Assembly (NCBI RefSeq): GCF_024170165.1
Contig: NZ_JALJXP010000006.1
Location: 334,139 to 398,138, forward strand
Length of the DNA: 64,000 nt
Origin: Pseudomonas nitroreducens
GTDB lineage: Bacteria > Pseudomonadota > Gammaproteobacteria > Pseudomonadales > Pseudomonadaceae
Direction: 5' to 3'
Shown here: in pieces, positions 56,196 through 64,000 of the stretch
Numbering within the stretch: the stretch's first letter is position 1
How the letters are laid out: each line of letters opens with the position of its first letter
Notes under the pieces: model-generated
What the model saw: only the letters and a program-made list of their open reading frames with translations
Database searches by the model: none
Told to the model about the DNA's origin: nothing
Position numbers and translations under genes: made by a program

Positions 56196-56398
56196 AGGGT
56201 CTGCTGACGTTTCGTCATGGCCAGGGCCGTCACCGCCGCTACGTTGGGTAAGACGTGGCAACTCGTGCGGGATGGTCATTCCAGGTGAACCAGGGGCTAC
56301 AACGGCGCTGCACGATAGATGCGGCCCGAGCCTTTAGGGTGCGCGGGAAACGAGCCTGCACGGCGAAACAGGGCGATGGTGAAACGTCAGCAGACCCT
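56196..56398 (+). other. Large inverted repeat/structured leader upstream of gltB
   Basis: AGGGTCTGCTGACGTTTC at 56196-56213 is perfectly complementary to 56381-56398 (18 bp), closing a 167-nt interval that contains further helices, for example GCTACGT/ACGTGGC (hairpin) and TCGTGC/GCACGA. It lies in the 460-bp gap before gltB, ending 35 nt before the start codon. No ORF is supported inside. It could be a cis-regulatory RNA, an sRNA, or a small palindromic element; no target duplication is evident. Confidence 0.6.
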
Positions 56399-56433
56399 GG
56401 AATTTATAAAAGTTTTGCCGGTGAGAGTTCCCT

Positions 56434-60879
<4,446 letters not shown>

Positions 60880-60897
60880 GCGCCTGAAGTTTGATGA

Positions 60898-62325
<1,428 letters not shown>

Positions 62326-62338
62326 CCGGCCGCTACGG

Positions 62339-62460
62339 CCCTCTCCCTAACCCTCTCCCTGAAGGGAGAGGGGACCGATCGGCGTTGCCGGAGGGTTCGG
62401 AACTACCCTCTCGCTGCGGACAGCTCCCTCTCCCTTCAGGGAGAGGGCGGGGGGAGAGGG
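62339..62460. repeat. Double palindromic repeat downstream of gltD
   Basis: Left arm (62339-62372) and right arm (62426-62460) are inverted copies; each contains the internal palindrome CCCTCTCCCT...AGGGAGAGGG. Such CCCTCTCCC-type intergenic repeats are frequent in Pseudomonas and related genomes; function unknown. Confidence 0.8.
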
Positions 62461-62530
62461 AAATCACTGGCACGAATTTCCAAGAAATGAGTAGTACACC
62501 TACCGCTGCGGCAGAATGCCGCGATGGACG

Positions 62531-62562
62531 AAAGGCACGGCACCCGCCGTGCCTTTTCTTTT
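62531..62562 (+). terminator. Intrinsic terminator between gltD and hemE
   Basis: Stem AAAGGCACGGC/GCCGTGCCTTT with an ACCC loop followed by TCTTTT. It separates gltBD from hemE, so hemE likely uses a promoter in the remaining ~45 bp or readthrough. Confidence 0.85.
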
Positions 62563-62604
62563 GGGCTTTGCGAAAATACCCGCACTTTTTTGCCGGATGC
62601 CGTT

Positions 62605-63669
62605 ATGACTGCCTTGAAGAACGATCGCTTCCTCCGCGCCCTGCTCAAACAGCCCGTCGATGTCACCCCTGTCTGGATGATGCGCCAGGCCGGCCGCTAC
62701 CTGCCGGAGTACCGCGCCACCCGCGCCAAGGCCGGTGACTTCATGAGCCTGTGCATGAACCCGCAGATGGCCTGCGAAGTGACCCTGCAGCCGCTGGACC
62801 GCTACCCGCAACTGGACGCGGCGATCCTCTTCTCCGACATCCTCACTATTCCCGACGCCATGGGCCAGGGCCTGTACTTCGAGACCGGCGAAGGTCCGCG
62901 CTTCAAGAAGGTCGTCAGCAACCTGGCCGACATCGAGGCGCTGCCGATCCCCGATCCGGAAAAGGACCTGGGCTACGTGATGGACGCCGTGCGCACCATC
63001 CGCCGCGAGCTGAACGGCCGCGTGCCGCTGATCGGCTTCTCGGGCAGCCCCTGGACCCTGGCCACCTACATGGTCGAAGGCGGCTCCAGTCGCGACTTCC
63101 GCAAAACCAAGGCGATGCTCTACGAGAATCCGCAGGCCCTGCACGCGCTGCTGGACAAGCTGGCGCAGTCGGTCACCAGCTACCTGAACGGCCAGATCCT
63201 CGCCGGTGCCCAGGCGGTGCAGATCTTCGATTCGTGGGGCGGCGCGCTGTCGGCGGCGGCTTATCAGGAGTTCTCCCTGGCCTACATGCAGAAGATCGTC
63301 GACGGTCTGATCCGCGAACACGAAGGGCGCCGCGTGCCGGTGATCCTCTTCACCAAGGGCGGCGGCCTGTGGCTGGAATCCATGGCCAACACCGGTGCCG
63401 AGGCGCTCGGCCTGGACTGGACCTGCGACATCGGCAGCGCCCGCGCCCGCGTTGGCGACAAGGTGGCCCTGCAGGGCAACATGGACCCGGCGGTGCTCTA
63501 CGCCAAGCCGGAAGCCATCCGCGCCGAAGTGGCGCGTATCCTCGGTGCCTTCGGTAACGGCACTGGCCACGTGTTCAACCTGGGCCACGGTGTTACTCCG
63601 GAAGTCGATCCGGCGCATGCTGGAGCGTTCTTCGAGGCGGTGCACGAGCTGTCGGCGCAGTATCACTGA
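62605..63669 (+). CDS. hemE: Uroporphyrinogen decarboxylase
   Basis: A 354-residue enzyme removing four carboxyls from uroporphyrinogen III to give coproporphyrinogen III in haem synthesis. The N-terminal signature [16 protein letters not shown] (residues 22-37) and the G-F-S-G-S-P-W-T-L segment are intact. The ATG at 62605 gives the standard start (M-T-A-L-K-N-D-R); the frame is open upstream to 62524 but runs through the terminator hairpin. Confidence 0.96.
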   Translation: MTALKNDRFLRALLKQPVDVTPVWMMRQAGRYLPEYRATRAKAGDFMSLCMNPQMACEVTLQPLDRYPQLDAAILFSDILTIPDAMGQGLYFETGEGPRFKKVVSNLADIEALPIPDPEKDLGYVMDAVRTIRRELNGRVPLIGFSGSPWTLATYMVEGGSSRDFRKTKAMLYENPQALHALLDKLAQSVTSYLNGQILAGAQAVQIFDSWGGALSAAAYQEFSLAYMQKIVDGLIREHEGRRVPVILFTKGGGLWLESMANTGAEALGLDWTCDIGSARARVGDKVALQGNMDPAVLYAKPEAIRAEVARILGAFGNGTGHVFNLGHGVTPEVDPAHAGAFFEAVHELSAQYH

Positions 63670-63685
63670 GCCTGACGCTTCACTG

Positions 63686-63713
63686 AAAAGCCCCGCACTC
63701 GTGGGGCTTTTTT
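63686..63713 (+). terminator. Intrinsic terminator of hemE
   Basis: AAAAGCCCC/GGGGCTTTT stem with an inner CAC/GTG extension and six T, 17 bp after the hemE stop. Confidence 0.88.
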
Positions 63714-63722
63714 GTGGCTCCC

Positions 63723-63747
63723 TGTAGGAGCGGGCCATGCCCGCGAT
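63723..63747. repeat. Single REP-like unit
   Basis: TGTAGGAGCGGGCCATGCCC-type unit, sharing the TGTAGGAGCG head with the paired repeats at 11674 and 38275 but with a different stem (CGGGC-CAT-GCCCG). Confidence 0.7.
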
Positions 63748-63863
63748 CCGCCGGCAGGGCCGGCGCTTTCTTTTGCTCTGGTGTGCAGGTTTGCTGCGTT
63801 GGCTTGGGTGTTTCTGCGCCGCTTCGGCGTGCGCGTGGACTCTGTGTTTCGCCCCTCGGGCGA

Positions 63864-63893
63864 GTTACTTCTTTCAAACGCCAAAGAAGTAAC
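63864..63893. repeat. Perfect 11-bp dyad (GTTACTTCTTT...AAAGAAGTAAC)
   Basis: An 11-bp perfect inverted repeat with an 8-nt loop (63864-63874 and 63883-63893) in the non-coding tail after hemE. The surrounding 63750-63900 carries no ORF that I can support; sequences of this kind recur between genes in pseudomonads. Confidence 0.65.
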
Positions 63894-63914
63894 CAAGAAG
63901 GCTTGCGGTACGAC

Positions 63915-64000
63915 TCACCCACATAGGTGACAGTTTTGTTCAGGCACATGGGTAACAGTTTCTAACCTGCAGGGGTCACCTCACGAGGATTGCCCCATGC
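63915..64000 (+). mobile_element. Possible left end of an IS481-family insertion sequence (cut by window edge)
   Basis: Two direct repeats, CACATAGGTGACAGTTT (63920-63936) and CACATGGGTAACAGTTT (63945-63961), 25 bp apart, precede GGGGTCACCTCACGAGG and an ATG at 63997 right at the edge. This layout resembles the upstream end of IS481-like transposase genes, whose proteins begin M-P-W (recalled). Only one codon is visible, so the call rests on the terminal sequence. Confidence 0.45.

Overview
The window is about 64 kb of GC-rich, densely coded chromosome from a fluorescens/aeruginosa-lineage Pseudomonas (close in content to P. aeruginosa, P. nitroreducens or P. citronellolis). The evidence is the gene content and local gene orders familiar from P. 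aeruginosa: dguABC, pip-dtd-opgGH, rhlE-metF-ahcY, gcdG-gcdH/gcdR, metK-tktA-epd-pgk-fba, and mrcA/pilMNOPQ-aroKB-gltBD-hemE. Pseudomonas-type palindromic repeats and an SAH riboswitch agree with this. The species call is inference. No rRNA, tRNA, CRISPR array or prophage was found; the only mobile-element signal is at the extreme right edge.

Layout. 1-2.0 kb: the 3' part of a D-glutamate utilisation operon (dguA partial, dguB, dguC). 2.0-4.5 kb: Nudix hydrolase and lipoprotein (minus strand), then pip-dtd. 4.7-8.8 kb: opgG-opgH for periplasmic glucans. 9.0-11.6 kb: a polar amino acid ABC transporter. 11.8-17.0 kb: RhlE-type RNA helicase, then metF, an HD-domain protein and ahcY on the minus strand, the last three behind an SAH riboswitch. 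17.4-21.6 kb: glutarate catabolism (gcdG, gcdH, divergent gcdR) and a thioesterase. 21.8-24.5 kb: a NitT/TauT-type ABC transporter. 24.5-32 kb: accessory housekeeping genes (TPM/LemA pair, EamA exporter, MAPEG protein, lipoprotein cytochrome c', DUF1090 protein, esterase, phosphoesterase, ferric-reductase-like flavoprotein). 32-33.7 kb: ligB. 33.8-42.5 kb: metK with its ArsR-methyltransferase regulator, then transketolase and the glycolytic/Calvin-type genes epd, pgk, fba with two small lipoproteins inserted. 42.6-44.8 kb: small genes. 45-52.6 kb: mrcA (PBP1A) divergent from the type IV pilus operon pilMNOPQ. 52.6-56 kb: aroK, aroB and a DamX-like SPOR/AAA protein. 56.4-62.3 kb: gltBD behind a long leader. 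62.6-63.7 kb: hemE, then repeats and the apparent left end of an IS481-like element.

Two themes stand out. First, the methyl cycle is represented by metF, ahcY and metK, and appears to be controlled by two unrelated SAH-responsive systems: an RNA riboswitch in front of ahcY, and an ArsR-methyltransferase fusion with a perfect 8-2-8 operator in front of the metK operon. Second, the roughly 290-nt leader of gltB contains an 18-bp perfect inverted repeat enclosing about 167 nt with further helices. This is the best candidate in the window for an undescribed structured RNA or small palindromic element.
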